A stretch of DNA of 64,000 nucleotides from Streptomyces sp. PTY087I2 (GCF_001687325.1 NZ_LZRD01000014.1:1-64000), one strand, 5' to 3'. Counted from the stretch's first letter, positions 34,429 to 44,300 are shown. Made by a program: numbers and translations. The notes: generated from the letters alone by a model not told the origin.

Positions 34429-35205
34429 TCAGACGCCGAGCGTGGCTCCGCCGTCTACGGTCAGGTCGTGCATGGTGATGTGCGCGGCCCGCTCGGAGAG
34501 CAGGAACAGCACGGCGTCGGCGATGTGGCCGGGCTCGGCGATCCGCCCCAGCGGGATGCCGAGCCGGTAGGCGGCGGGCACCCCGTCCACGGAGGCCCGT
34601 TCGGCGGCGTCGCCCTGGAGGGCGGTGAGCATCGGGGTGCGGGTCGATCCGGGCGCGACCACGTTGCAGCGGATGCCGTGGGGGGCGAGTTCCAGACCCA
34701 GGCACTTGGTGAACATGGCCGAAGCCGCCTTGGAGGCCGCGTAGGCGGCCATGGACATACGGGGCGTGGCCGCCGCGTTGGAGGCGATCGTCACGATCGA
34801 GCCGCGCCGCCGCGGCACCATGACACCGGCCACCGCCCGGCTGGTGTGGAAGACGCCGCCCGCGTTGACCGCGAAGGTGGTGTCCCAGTCCGCGTCGCTG
34901 AGTTCGGCCGCGGGTCCGCTGCGGAGCACTCCGGCGGCGTTGACCAGGTTCTCGATCGGGCCGAGCTCGGCCTCCGCCTTGGCGACCGCCATGTCGACGT
35001 CCTTGCTGACGGTCACGTCCGCGGGGACCGCGAGCACCCGGGCCCCGGCCGCGCTGAGTTCGGCGGTCAGCTCCCACAGGGCCGGGACGTCCCGGTCGAC
35101 GAGTCCGACCGGCAGCCCGGCGGCCGACAGGGCGCGGACGACCTCGGCCCCAATGCCGCCGGCGGCTCCGGTGACCAGGGCGACGCCGGACAGCGGGGCG
35201 CTCAT
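34429..35205 (-). CDS. 2,3-dihydro-3-hydroxyanthranilate (DhbA/EntA-like) dehydrogenase
   Basis: A classical SDR of 258 residues: VALVTGAAGGIGAE (9-22), NAAGVLRSG, the catalytic AAYAASKAA (Tyr-x3-Lys) and CNVVAPGSTRTPML. The closest functional group is EntA/DhbA, which aromatises dihydrodiol acids with NAD. In this operon, after the PhzE- and PhzD-like enzymes, the expected reaction is oxidation of 2,3-dihydro-3-hydroxyanthranilate to 3-hydroxyanthranilate. It overlaps the amidohydrolase stop (ATGA). The lack of PhzF, PhzA/B and PhzG genes argues against a phenazine. Confidence 0.88.
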   Translation of the reverse strand: MSAPLSGVALVTGAAGGIGAEVVRALSAAGLPVGLVDRDVPALWELTAELSAAGARVLAVPADVTVSKDVDMAVAKAEAELGPIENLVNAAGVLRSGPAAELSDADWDTTFAVNAGGVFHTSRAVAGVMVPRRRGSIVTIASNAAATPRMSMAAYAASKAASAMFTKCLGLELAPHGIRCNVVAPGSTRTPMLTALQGDAAERASVDGVPAAYRLGIPLGRIAEPGHIADAVLFLLSERAAHITMHDLTVDGGATLGV

Positions 35206-36686
35206 CGGGTCCACCCCCCGACGACCCGTCCGACGACCTCGCCGGGGATGCCCAGCTCGCGGGTGGAGAACGAGGCGAGCGCGTCCAGGTAGCGCTCCTG
35301 GAGTGCGCTCTCGTCGGTCCCGACGCTCCGCCCCCCGGACAGCAGGGTGCGGCCGCCGACGATCACCGTGTCCACGTCGGCCGAACCGGCCAGCCACAGG
35401 AAGCCCTCCAGCGGGCGGGGGTTGAGCAGATAGCGCCAGTCGTCCGCCCGTACCAGGACGAGGTCGGCCTGCTTCCCCGCTTCCAGGCTGCCCACGGCGT
35501 CGTCCCACCGCAGTCCCTTGGCCGCGATCCTGGTGCCCATCGCCAGCGCGTCGGTGGGCAGCACCTCGGTCTGGTCGGCGCTCATCTCGTTGTACATCTG
35601 CCAGGCGGCACGCATCGTCTCCGCGATCCCGGCGCTCGGCATGGAGGAGCCGTCCGTGGACAGCGACACGTCCAGTCCCTGCCGGCGCAGCGCGGGCACG
35701 ACGCCCGTCTCGGTGAGCGAGGACTCGCCGGAGGGGCCGTATTTCCCGGGGGAATGGCTGATGTGGGCGCGGCCCGCGACCATGAGCTTCTGCTCGTGCT
35801 CGTCGAGGAAGGCGCAGTGGCCGGCCATCAGCCGCTCGTCGACCAGGCCGTGTTCGGCCAGCCGACGGACACCGGTCTGCCCGTAGTACGTGCGCATCAG
35901 CGCGACCTCGTTGCGGAGCGCGCCCACATGGGTGGCGAAGCCCAGGTCGTGCCGGGCGACGAGGTCGGCCATGCCGCGCGCCAGTTCGTCGGTCATGTTG
36001 GTGACGTAGGCGATGCTGGGGCGGAACCGGATGCGGCCGGAGGTGTCCCGGGCCGTCAGCTCCAGCAGGTCCTCGGCCTGGGCGAGCACCCCGTCCGTGT
36101 CCCGGGTGCGGACGAAGCGGCTCTGGTCGGGCGGGCAGATCGCATCACTCGCCCAGGTGCTCGCGGAGAAGCGGATGCCCAGGTCCTGTGCGGCGGCGAC
36201 CATGGAGTGCGGGCGGTTGAGCGAGCCCATGTCGCCGAGGGTGGTGACGCCGCCGCGCAGCTGGGTCCACATCGAGTAGGCGGCGATGGCCTGCGCCTCG
36301 TCGGGGGTCATCGCGTCGATGAGGCCGTCGAACCGGTCGAAGGTGGCGGATATCTGGTGCATGTCGCCGCCGCCGCCCATGAACGCGACCTGGTCCTCGC
36401 GGTCGGACACCGGGCGCAGGGCGCCGCGCATCGGGAGACGCATGGCGAACATCTCGTGCCAGTGCGCGTTGACGAAGCCGGGCAGGACCATCATGCCGCG
36501 GGCGTCACGGCGGCCCAGGCCCGCCCGCTGTTCCGGGGTGAGGGCGGCGACGGCCCGCTCGACGTCGGCGGCGGAGCCGACGGCCGCGATCGCCCCGTCC
36601 ACCACCAGGACGGCGCCTCCGGGGTACACGCTCTCCTCGGCGTCCGCGGTGTAGACGGTACCGCCGGTGATCAGCTCGGCGCTCAT
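35202..36686 (-). CDS. Amidohydrolase-superfamily enzyme, probable benzoxazole-forming cyclase
   Basis: A 494-residue metal-dependent amidohydrolase of the TrzN/SSN deaminase group. Metal ligands are visible: H75 and H77 in NAHWHEMF, H253 in FATHVG, the possible H290 in GHCAFLDEHE and D345 in STDGSSMPS. In benzoxazole pathways such as nataxazole and caboxamycin, an enzyme of this superfamily closes the oxazole from a 3-hydroxyanthranilate ester intermediate. Its place between aryl carrier protein and dehydrogenase genes supports that role. The alternative is an ordinary deaminase or chlorohydrolase, which would not fit the operon. Confidence 0.8.
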   Translation of the reverse strand: MSAELITGGTVYTADAEESVYPGGAVLVVDGAIAAVGSAADVERAVAALTPEQRAGLGRRDARGMMVLPGFVNAHWHEMFAMRLPMRGALRPVSDREDQVAFMGGGGDMHQISATFDRFDGLIDAMTPDEAQAIAAYSMWTQLRGGVTTLGDMGSLNRPHSMVAAAQDLGIRFSASTWASDAICPPDQSRFVRTRDTDGVLAQAEDLLELTARDTSGRIRFRPSIAYVTNMTDELARGMADLVARHDLGFATHVGALRNEVALMRTYYGQTGVRRLAEHGLVDERLMAGHCAFLDEHEQKLMVAGRAHISHSPGKYGPSGESSLTETGVVPALRRQGLDVSLSTDGSSMPSAGIAETMRAAWQMYNEMSADQTEVLPTDALAMGTRIAAKGLRWDDAVGSLEAGKQADLVLVRADDWRYLLNPRPLEGFLWLAGSADVDTVIVGGRTLLSGGRSVGTDESALQERYLDALASFSTRELGIPGEVVGRVVGGWTR

Positions 36687-36955
36687 CGGCCGGTCCCCGA
36701 TTCGACCGCCGGTGCGCCCGTCACCGCGGCGAAGTGGGCGATCCAGCCGTTCAGGGTCGGGGCGGCGACCAGGGCGTCGAACTGGGCCGGGACACCGCTC
36801 TTGCGCCAGCGGCTGATGAGCCGCATGATCTCCAGCGAACTCAGGCCGAGCACCACGAGGTTGGCGTCGGGGTCGATCTCCGCCGGGTCGATGCCCAGCA
36901 GCGGCGCGAGGGTCTCGCGCAGGTCCTGCTCCGTCGGGTTCGGGGACTTGTCCAC
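36683..36955 (-). CDS. Small aryl/acyl carrier protein
   Basis: A 90-residue free carrier protein with a GTG start at 36955, one base after the ligase stop. The phosphopantetheine site is VVLGLSSLEIM (Ser40). The residue before the Ser is Ser instead of the usual Asp, which is uncommon. It lies between the aryl-AMP ligase and the amidohydrolase genes, overlapping the latter by 4 nt. It is the expected holder of activated 3-hydroxyanthranilate for ester or amide bond formation. Confidence 0.88.
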   Translation of the reverse strand: MDKSPNPTEQDLRETLAPLLGIDPAEIDPDANLVVLGLSSLEIMRLISRWRKSGVPAQFDALVAAPTLNGWIAHFAAVTGAPAVESGTGR

Positions 36956-36956
36956 G

Positions 36957-38576
36957 TCAGCCTTCCTGCTCGGACGCCGCGGATGCCGCAAGCGCCTTCT
37001 TGTCGACCTTGCCGAGAGGGGTGAGGGGCAGCTCGGGCACGTAGCGCACGGCGTCGGGCAGTTTGTAGTCCGCGACTCCACGGGCGTGCACGGCCTGTTT
37101 GAGGTCGGACAGCGACCGTTGCGGCCCGTCCGCGACGATGAACGCGCTGATCCGCTCGCCGAGGAACGGATCGGCGACCCCGATCACCGCGGCCGCGGCG
37201 ATGCCGTCGAGCGCCAGGAGGTGGTCCTCCACCTCGCCCGCGGAGATCTTGTCGCCGCCCCGGATGATCATTTCCTTGATCCGGCCCTCGATGACCAGTT
37301 CACCGGCCTCGGTGAGCCGGGCCAGGTCGCCGGTCCGGTAGAAGCCGTCGTCGGTGAAGGCGCGCCGGTTGTACTCGGGCACGCCGTAATAGCCGCGCAG
37401 GGTGTAGGGGCCCCGGGTGATGAGTTCGCCCACGGCTCCGGCGGGGAGCGCGGCGCCGGTCTCGTCGACGATCCGCAGTTCGTCGGCGTCCGAGATCGGC
37501 CTGCCCTGTGTGGTCAGCACCGACTCGGCCGGATCGTCGGGCCGGCTGAAGGTCAGCAGCCCTTCGGCCATCCCGAACACCTGCTGGAGCGAGCACCCCA
37601 GGGTGGGGGCGATGCGTGCCGTGAAGTCGCGCAGCATGCGGGCTCCACCGACTTGCAGCAGCCGCAGGCTGCCGAGGTCGTCCTCGCTCCACTCCGCGGC
37701 CTCCAGCCACAACTGCACGATGGAGGGCACCATCGCGGTGACGGTGACGCCGTGGCGCTCGATCAGGGGGAAGCAGTCCAGGGGGTTGGGGGTGTCGGCG
37801 AGCACGGCTGTGCCCCCGGTCATCAGCGTGCCGATCACACCGGGGCACCCGTAGGCGAAGTTGAACGCGACGGGGAGCACGGCGAGGTAGGTGTCGGCGG
37901 CCGACAGCTCACATACTTCGGCGGCTCGCCCGGCCTGGTACACGTAGTCGTCGTGGGTGCGCGGGATCAGCTTGGGCAGGGCCGTCGTGCCGCCGGAGAG
38001 CAGGAAGAACGCGACGTCGGACGGGTCGGGTTCGGGCAGCGGCCGGGGGTCGGCGGTGGCGGCCTCCAGCTCGGCCACGGTGACGAAGCCCTCGTCCTTC
38101 GCCCCGAGGACGAAGAGCGAGCGGAGCGTGTCGCAGTCCTCCAGGACCTTGCGGGCCGTCTCCCGGTGGTCGAAGCCGCGGTGCTCCTCCGGCAGGACAT
38201 AACCGGTGGCGCCGCTGAGCTCCACGAGGTGGCTGATCTCGGTCTCCCGGTGCGCGGGGAGGGAGAAGACGAGCTTGGCGCCGATCCGCATCAGCGCGAA
38301 GGAGATCGCCACGAACTCCGGCACGTTGGGCAGCTGGACCACGATGCGGTCGTCCGCCCGGACGCCGTGCTCCAGGAAGCCGGCGGCCAGCCGGTCGGCC
38401 CAGGTGTCGAGTTCGGCGTAGCTGATGCGCCGGTCGCCGTGGATCAGCGCCGTGTCGGAGCCGTACCTGCGGGCGGCGTCGCGCAGCACCGTGCCGAGCG
38501 TCTCACCGCGCCAGAGGCCCTGTTCGCGGTAGCGCTGTGCCACATCGGGCGGCCAGGGGGTGCATCCGGCAAGCAT
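36957..38576 (-). CDS. Aryl-AMP ligase (DhbE/EntE-like)
   Basis: A 539-residue adenylating enzyme. Core motifs are FLLSGGTTALPKLIPRTHDD (A3), GYYGVPEYNRRAFTDDGFYRTGDLA and the C-terminal PLTPLGKVDKKAL with the catalytic Lys. The shape matches ligases for 2,3-dihydroxybenzoate. In those, the substrate pocket segment reads HNYPLSSPG; here it is PVAFNFAYGCPG, so the His is changed to Phe and the pocket differs. That fits a substrate with an ortho-amino group such as 3-hydroxyanthranilate. It would load the small carrier protein encoded next to it. Transcribed 12 nt after the KSIII gene. Confidence 0.92.
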   Translation of the reverse strand: MLAGCTPWPPDVAQRYREQGLWRGETLGTVLRDAARRYGSDTALIHGDRRISYAELDTWADRLAAGFLEHGVRADDRIVVQLPNVPEFVAISFALMRIGAKLVFSLPAHRETEISHLVELSGATGYVLPEEHRGFDHRETARKVLEDCDTLRSLFVLGAKDEGFVTVAELEAATADPRPLPEPDPSDVAFFLLSGGTTALPKLIPRTHDDYVYQAGRAAEVCELSAADTYLAVLPVAFNFAYGCPGVIGTLMTGGTAVLADTPNPLDCFPLIERHGVTVTAMVPSIVQLWLEAAEWSEDDLGSLRLLQVGGARMLRDFTARIAPTLGCSLQQVFGMAEGLLTFSRPDDPAESVLTTQGRPISDADELRIVDETGAALPAGAVGELITRGPYTLRGYYGVPEYNRRAFTDDGFYRTGDLARLTEAGELVIEGRIKEMIIRGGDKISAGEVEDHLLALDGIAAAAVIGVADPFLGERISAFIVADGPQRSLSDLKQAVHARGVADYKLPDAVRYVPELPLTPLGKVDKKALAASAASEQEG

Positions 38577-38588
38577 GGGGGGCTCTCC

Positions 38589-39626
38589 TCACTCGGCTTC
38601 GGGCGCGGACTCGGTGATGCGTACGACGGCGGCGCCCGCCTCCATACCGGTACTGGCGCCGATCAGCAGGACGTTGTCGCCGGGGCCCACCTCGCCCCCG
38701 CGCCACAGGTGTTCGAGGCCGAGGAACAGGTCGGCGGCCCCGGTGTGCCCGACCGTGCGGACGTACTCCCAGACGTTCTTCTCCTCGGGGAGGTCCAGCG
38801 GCAGCAGGAACATCGCCTCCAGCGCCGGCCGCGCGAAGCCGACGTGGCAGACGCGGCTGATCTGGTCGAGAGTGAGACCGGCCTCCTTCAGCGTGCGTTC
38901 GGCGATCTCGGCGACCCGGTCGCCGAAGTTCTTGATCGGCGGGGCCTGGCCGGCGGCCCACTGCTCGCGGACCTTCTCGGCCCGCTCGGAGAAGTTCAGC
39001 CCCCTCCCCCGGGTGACGCCCGGCGGGAAGAGGTCCTCGCCCGCCCGGTGCAGGATCTCCATGGAGGAGTCGGACAGCGAGCCGACCGCGAGCAACTGCG
39101 CGAATCCGGAGCGCCGGGAGAGCACCACGGCCGATCCGGCGTCGGCGAGCACGAAGAGCCCGGAGGCCTGCCAGCGCCGCACCCCCGGCGTGGAGTAGTT
39201 GTCGCCGGTCGTGACGAGCGCCGCCTCGTGCGTGGGGTTGGCGATGAGCCGGTTGGCCGCGGCCTCCACCGAGGCGAGCATGCCGAGGCAGCCCTGTTTG
39301 ATCTCCACCGCGGGGATCGGACGGTCGAGGGTGTTCTTGAGGACGTAGTGTCCGGCCGACCAGCCGTCGGGCCCCTGGTGGTAGGTGTAGCTGTGCAGCA
39401 GGATGCCGAAGTCGTCCGGTGTGTGGCCCGATCCGGACAGGGCGGCGCGCGCCGCGTCGACGGCCATGTCGGGGGCAGGCGTCGACTCGCTGACGGCCGC
39501 GGAGAGCATGCCGGAGGATTCCCTCGCCTCCTCCTCGTACAGCCCCTCCGCTACTGCGCGTTCGGCCGGGTACAGGGGCGGCAGGTGGCTGCCGATCCCG
39601 GCGAGATACAGGTTCTCGGTCCTCAT
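38589..39626 (-). CDS. KSIII-type acyltransferase (ChlB3/ChlB6/CerJ-like)
   Basis: First gene of the 14-gene operon; 345 residues from ATG 39626 (GAAGGAG 10 nt upstream). The thiolase-fold nucleophile is Cys113 in EIKQGCLGMLASVEAA. Further markers are HVGFARPALEAM and VRTVGHTGAADLFLGLEHL, where the third catalytic position is Asp-like as in acyl-transferring KSIII enzymes and not the Asn of condensing FabH. Such enzymes move aryl groups, for example 6-methylsalicylyl, between carriers or onto hydroxyls. Here it could join 6-methylsalicylate to 3-hydroxyanthranilate or link two 3-hydroxyanthranilate units. Confidence 0.82.
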   Translation of the reverse strand: MRTENLYLAGIGSHLPPLYPAERAVAEGLYEEEARESSGMLSAAVSESTPAPDMAVDAARAALSGSGHTPDDFGILLHSYTYHQGPDGWSAGHYVLKNTLDRPIPAVEIKQGCLGMLASVEAAANRLIANPTHEAALVTTGDNYSTPGVRRWQASGLFVLADAGSAVVLSRRSGFAQLLAVGSLSDSSMEILHRAGEDLFPPGVTRGRGLNFSERAEKVREQWAAGQAPPIKNFGDRVAEIAERTLKEAGLTLDQISRVCHVGFARPALEAMFLLPLDLPEEKNVWEYVRTVGHTGAADLFLGLEHLWRGGEVGPGDNVLLIGASTGMEAGAAVVRITESAPEAE

Positions 39627-39692
39627 CGCGCCGACTCCTTCGTGGTGGGTGGCCTTGGCCGCAAGCACAACAGCTGCGGCGCCGGGCCCTCA

Positions 39693-39709
39693 TGAGTAGG
39701 CGGTACTCA
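39693..39709. promoter_or_regulatory. Operator TGAGTA-N5-TACTCA, copy 3
   Basis: A perfect 6-bp inverted repeat 67 bp before the KSIII start in the divergent spacer (39627-39894). It is identical in its arms to copy 1 near the SARP gene. It probably controls the 14-gene operon. Confidence 0.7.
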
Positions 39710-39790
39710 ACACCCCCTCGGGCGCCGCCCGGGGCGAGAGGCGCTGGGCAGCGCCGATGCGTCGCGCCCGGCGCCCGCCCGCACGCGACT

Positions 39791-39807
39791 TGAGTACCGA
39801 CTACTCG
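39791..39807. promoter_or_regulatory. Operator TGAGTA-N5-TACTCG, copy 4
   Basis: Same motif with one end mismatch, 88 bp before the PaaK-like ligase gene. Paired copies in the divergent spacer suggest one regulator drives both the leftward operon and the rightward ligase/PKS pair. Confidence 0.65.
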
Positions 39808-39894
39808 GGCGCGCCCCGGTTCCCGGTGCTGTGCTGAGCGCCTAGCCGCCGCGCGCCGCAGCTCGCGGCCCAGGGCACAGACGAGGGAGATCCG

Positions 39895-41205
39895 ATGCCG
39901 TTGCCGCGTCCGGAACCGGGCGACTGGTCCAGCCCCGCCGAACTCGCGAAGCTTCAAGAGGCCGAGCTGCCCAGGGTGCTCGCGCAGGCGATGCGTTCGC
40001 CCTTCTACACCTCCCGCTACGCGGGCCGCGCGGCGCCGGCCGAGGCGGCGGACTTCGCCGGGATCGAGCTGACCACCAAACAGGACCTGCGTGATCACTA
40101 CCCGTTCGGGATGCTCGCCGTCGACCGCGAGAAGCTCGCCACCTACCACGAGTCCAGTGGTACGTCGGGCGAGCCGACAGCCTCGTACTACACCGACGAG
40201 GACTGGGCCGATCTGGCCGAGCGCTACGCCCGCAAGTGGGTCGGCATCACCCCTGCGGACACCTTCCTCGTCCGCACCCCCTACGGCCTGGTCATCACCG
40301 CCCACCTCGCCCAGGCCGCCGGACGGCTGCGCGGAGCCACCATCGTGCCGGGCGACGCCCGTTCACTGACCACGCCGCTCCCCCGGATGATCCGGGTGAT
40401 GCGCGACCTGGACGTCTCCCTCACCTGGTGCAACCCCACCGAGATCATGATGCTCGCCGCCACCGCGAAGGCGGCCGGGCTCCGCCCCGAGAAGGACTTC
40501 CCCGCCCTGCGGGCGATGTTCACCGCCGCCGAACCGCTCACCGAGGTGCGGCGGCGCCGGATCAGCGAGATCTGGGGCGGTATCCCGATCGTCGAGGAGT
40601 ACGGCTCCACCGAGACGGGCACCATCGCCGGCCAATGCCCTCAGGGGTCCCTGCACCTGTGGGCGGACCGCGCGGTCTTCGAGGTGTGGGACCCGCGGAC
40701 CGGGACGCTCTCCGCCACCGGTCGCGGCCAGCTGGTGGTGACCCCGCTCCACCGCGAGGCCATGCCCCTGCTGCGCTACAACCTCGCCGACGACGTCGAG
40801 GTCACCGACGGCGGCTGCGCCTGCGACTGGGTCCTGCCCACGGTCCGGGTACTGGGCCGGTCCGGCGCGGGCTATTCCGTGGGAACCGGCACGGTCACTC
40901 AGCAGCGCCTGGAAGAACTGGTGTTCAGCCTGCCCATCGAGTACGACGTGATGTTCTGGCGGGCCATGGCCCACCCCGGCCTGCTGCGCGTCGAGTTCGA
41001 GGCGCCGGACGCCGTACGCGAACGGGCCGTCAAGGAGCTGACCCGGCTGATCGACCGCGAGCTCGGCGTACCGCACGAGATCACCGGACTCCCGCTCGGC
41101 ACGCTGGTCCCCACCTCGGCCCTCACCGCCCAGCGCGACATCCTCAAGGCCCGCTATCTCTTCGGCGAGGGCGAGGACTGGGACAAGGCGGTCATGTACG
41201 CATGA
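39895..41205 (+). CDS. PaaK-like (phenylacetate-CoA ligase family) adenylating enzyme
   Basis: A 436-residue member of the phenylacetate-CoA ligase family. It shows YHESSGTSGEPTASYYT (ATP loop, about residues 82-98), TWCNPTEIMML, VEEYGSTETG and RGQLVVTPL, and a shortened C-terminal domain (RDILKARYLF). These enzymes activate aryl or fused aryl acids as adenylates or CoA esters. In benzoxazole pathways a second ligase next to the DhbE-type one is needed to activate 3-hydroxyanthranilate or the preformed acid before cyclisation, which is the likely job here. It is read together with the PKS gene 113 bp on. Confidence 0.85.
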   Translation: MPLPRPEPGDWSSPAELAKLQEAELPRVLAQAMRSPFYTSRYAGRAAPAEAADFAGIELTTKQDLRDHYPFGMLAVDREKLATYHESSGTSGEPTASYYTDEDWADLAERYARKWVGITPADTFLVRTPYGLVITAHLAQAAGRLRGATIVPGDARSLTTPLPRMIRVMRDLDVSLTWCNPTEIMMLAATAKAAGLRPEKDFPALRAMFTAAEPLTEVRRRRISEIWGGIPIVEEYGSTETGTIAGQCPQGSLHLWADRAVFEVWDPRTGTLSATGRGQLVVTPLHREAMPLLRYNLADDVEVTDGGCACDWVLPTVRVLGRSGAGYSVGTGTVTQQRLEELVFSLPIEYDVMFWRAMAHPGLLRVEFEAPDAVRERAVKELTRLIDRELGVPHEITGLPLGTLVPTSALTAQRDILKARYLFGEGEDWDKAVMYA

Positions 41206-41318
41206 TCACCGAGCCGCACCCGGCCCCGGTCCACGTTCGCCCCACCGGCCCCGGCCCAACTCCCCTCGTCCCCCTGTCGTCCGCAGCGGACGACTCCCCG
41301 ACCCGTGAGCGGTGACCC

Positions 41319-44300
41319 ATGGTGAGTGATCCGACCTCTCTGCCGCCGTCCCCCGACGAGCCGATCGCCGTCGTCGGCATCGGCTGCCGCTTTCCCGGCG
41401 GCATCAACTCCCCGCAGGACTTCTGGACGTTGCTGACGGACGAGGTCGACGCGTCCGGACCGGTGCCCGAGGACCGCTGGGCCCCGCAGCGCGCACGGTC
41501 GCGGGAGAACGCGGCCGTCCTGTCGCGCGTGATCTCCAACGGAGCCTTCCTGGAGGACATCAGCGGTTTCGACGCCGCGTTCTTCGGTATGTCCGCCACC
41601 GAGGCCCGCCAGCTCGACCCGCAGCAGCGGATGGCGCTGGAGGTGGCCTGGGAGTCCCTGGAGCACGCCGGCATCCCTCCGACGAGCCTCGCCGGCACCG
41701 ACACCGGTGTCTTCATCGGCGTGGGCACCGACGACTACGGCCGCAGGCTGCTGGAGGATCTGCCCGGTGTGGAGGCCTGGACCGGGATCGGCTCCTCGCT
41801 GTGCGGGGTGCCCAACCGGATCTCCTACACCCTCGATCTGCGTGGCCCCAGCCTCGCCGTGGACACGGCCTGCTCCTCGTCCCTGGTCGCCCTGCACCAG
41901 GCGTGCGCCGCCCTGCGCGCCGGCGAGGTGCCCCTGGCGCTCGCGGGCGGGGTCATGCTGATGGCCGGACCGGGCCTGACCACGGTCCTCGACATCGCCG
42001 GGGCCATCTCCCCGGACGGCCGCTCCAAGGCCTTCGACGAGGCCGCCGACGGCTACGGCCGCGGAGAGGGCTGCGGGGTTCTCGTCCTCAAGCGCCTCAG
42101 CGACGCCCGACGTGACGGCGACCGCGTCATCACGCTCGTCCGCGGCAGCGCGGTCCACCAGGACGGCCGCACCGACGGCATCATGGCTCCCCGGGCGACC
42201 GCACAGGCGCATGTGCTGCGCAAGGCGTACGCCGCGGCCGGCATCACGCCCGGCGAGGTCGACTACGTCGAGGCGCACGGCACCGGTACCAAGGTGGGCG
42301 ACCCGATCGAGGCCGCCGCGCTGGCCGAGGTCGTGGGCGACCGGGCCGCGGGCCGCGGGCCGTGCCTCATCGGGTCCGTGAAGACCAACATCGGCCACTG
42401 CGAGTCCGCCGCCGGAGTCGCCGGGCTGATCAAGACCGCGCTCGCCATGCAGCACGGCGTCATCCCGGCGACCCTCTCCGTCGACGGGCCGCGCCGGGAC
42501 ATCCCGTGGGCCACCTCCGGCCTGCGCCTGGTGGCCGAGGCGACTCCCTGGCCCGTGACCGGACGGCCCCGGCTGGCCGGAGTCGCCAGTTACGGCTACG
42601 GCGGGACGATCGCCCACGCCGTGCTGGAGCAGGCCCCGGCCGAGGCACCCGGCTCCGGCCCCGCCGGACAGGACACCGAGGTCACCGCCGGGCGGCCGGG
42701 CGCCGCGCCGCCGCTCACCCTCCACCCCGTCTCCTCCGCCAACCGCGCCGGTCTCGCCGCACAGGCCGCCCGGCTGGCCGGGGCCGTCGGTGCGCACCCG
42801 CTCCAGGACGTCGGCCACACCCTCGCCCACCGCCGTGCCCACCTCGCCGAACGCGCGGCCGTCGTCACCGGCGACCGGGACGAACTCACCGCGGCCCTGA
42901 CGGCGCTGGCCGCCGGTGAGACGCACCCCGCCCTGGTCACCGGCGACGCCTCCGGTCCGGTGCGGGCCCCGGTCTGGGTGTTCTCCGGACACGGCGCGCA
43001 GTGGTCCGGAATGGGCCGCGAACTCCTGCGGGACGAACCGGCGTTCGCCGCCGCCATCGACCGGCTCGGCCCCGTCTACGCGGAAGAGCTCGGGCTGACT
43101 CCGCGCGAGGTCCTCACCGACGGCGACCTCGGCTCGGTCGACATCATCCAGTCCATGCTCTTCGCCATGCAGATCGGCCTGACCGCGGTCTGGCGGCACT
43201 ACGGCGTCGCCCCCGCCGCGATCATCGGCCACTCCGTGGGGGAGATCGCCGCCGCCGTGGCGGCCGGTGTGCTGTCCGAGACGGAAGGAGCCCGGCTCGT
43301 CTGCCGCCGCTCCACGCTGCTGCGCAAGGTTGCCGGGATCGGCGCCATGGTCATGGTGGACCGGCCGTTCGACGAGGTGTCCGACCACATCGGCGACACC
43401 GACGCCCTGTGCGCCGCCATCGCGGCCGCTCCCGCCTCGACCGTGGTCGCCGGCGACATCCCCGCCGTCGACGCGGCCGCCGAGCGGTGGACGGCCCTCG
43501 GCTGGACCGTCCGGCGGGTGGACTCCGACGTCGCCTTCCACAGCGCTCACATGACGGAGATCAGTGCCGATCTCGTCCTGGCCGTGGCCGACCTCGAACC
43601 GCGCGACGCCCGCGTACCGCTCTATCTCACCGCCGTCGACGACCCGCGTTCCGGACGCCGGCAGGACGCCTCCTACTGGGCGGCGAACCTGCGCAACCCG
43701 GTGCGGTTCGCCGACGCGGTACGAGCCGCCGTCGAGGACGGGCACCGGACCTTCCTGGAGATCTCCGCGCACCCCGTCGTCAGCCACTCGATCACCGAGA
43801 CCACGGCCGGCTCCCCGGGCGCGCTGGTGGTCCCGACCCTCCGCCGCAACAAGCCCGAGCGCGCCACGCTGCTCACCGCCCTGGCACGGCTGCACTGCTC
43901 CGGTGTGCCGGTGGACTGGCCGGTGCTCCACCCCACGGGCCGGCGCGCCGAACTGCCCGCCACCGCCTGGCAGCACGAACGGCACTGGGTCGACGCCCGG
44001 GAGACCGCCGAGTCGCCCGTCGACACCCTGCTCGGCACTCCGACGGCGGTGCACGCCTCCCGGTTGCGGGTCTGGCACACGACGCTCGACCTGAAGACCC
44101 GGCCCTACCCGCGCCGCCACCCCGTCCAGGGCACCGAGATCATCCCGGCCGCCGTGCTGGTGAACACCTTCCTGACCGCCGGCCGGACCGATGTGCTGAG
44201 CGATCTGCGGCTGCGGCAGCCGGTGGTGGTGCCGCAGGAGGAGACCCGGGAGATCCAGACCGTCCTGGACGACACCGGGCTGCGGCTCGTCTCCCGCAAG

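Noticed and set aside
30569..35205. Phenazine cluster
   Set aside because: PhzC-, PhzD- and PhzE-like genes are present, but no PhzF, PhzA/B or PhzG gene occurs in the window.
30569..39626. Catecholate siderophore (2,3-dihydroxybenzoate) pathway
   Set aside because: The ligase, isochorismatase and dehydrogenase resemble DhbE/B/A, but the chorismate enzyme is a PhzE-like fusion with an intact glutaminase (Cys509) and not an isochorismate synthase. The isochorismatase lacks a carrier domain and there is no NRPS.
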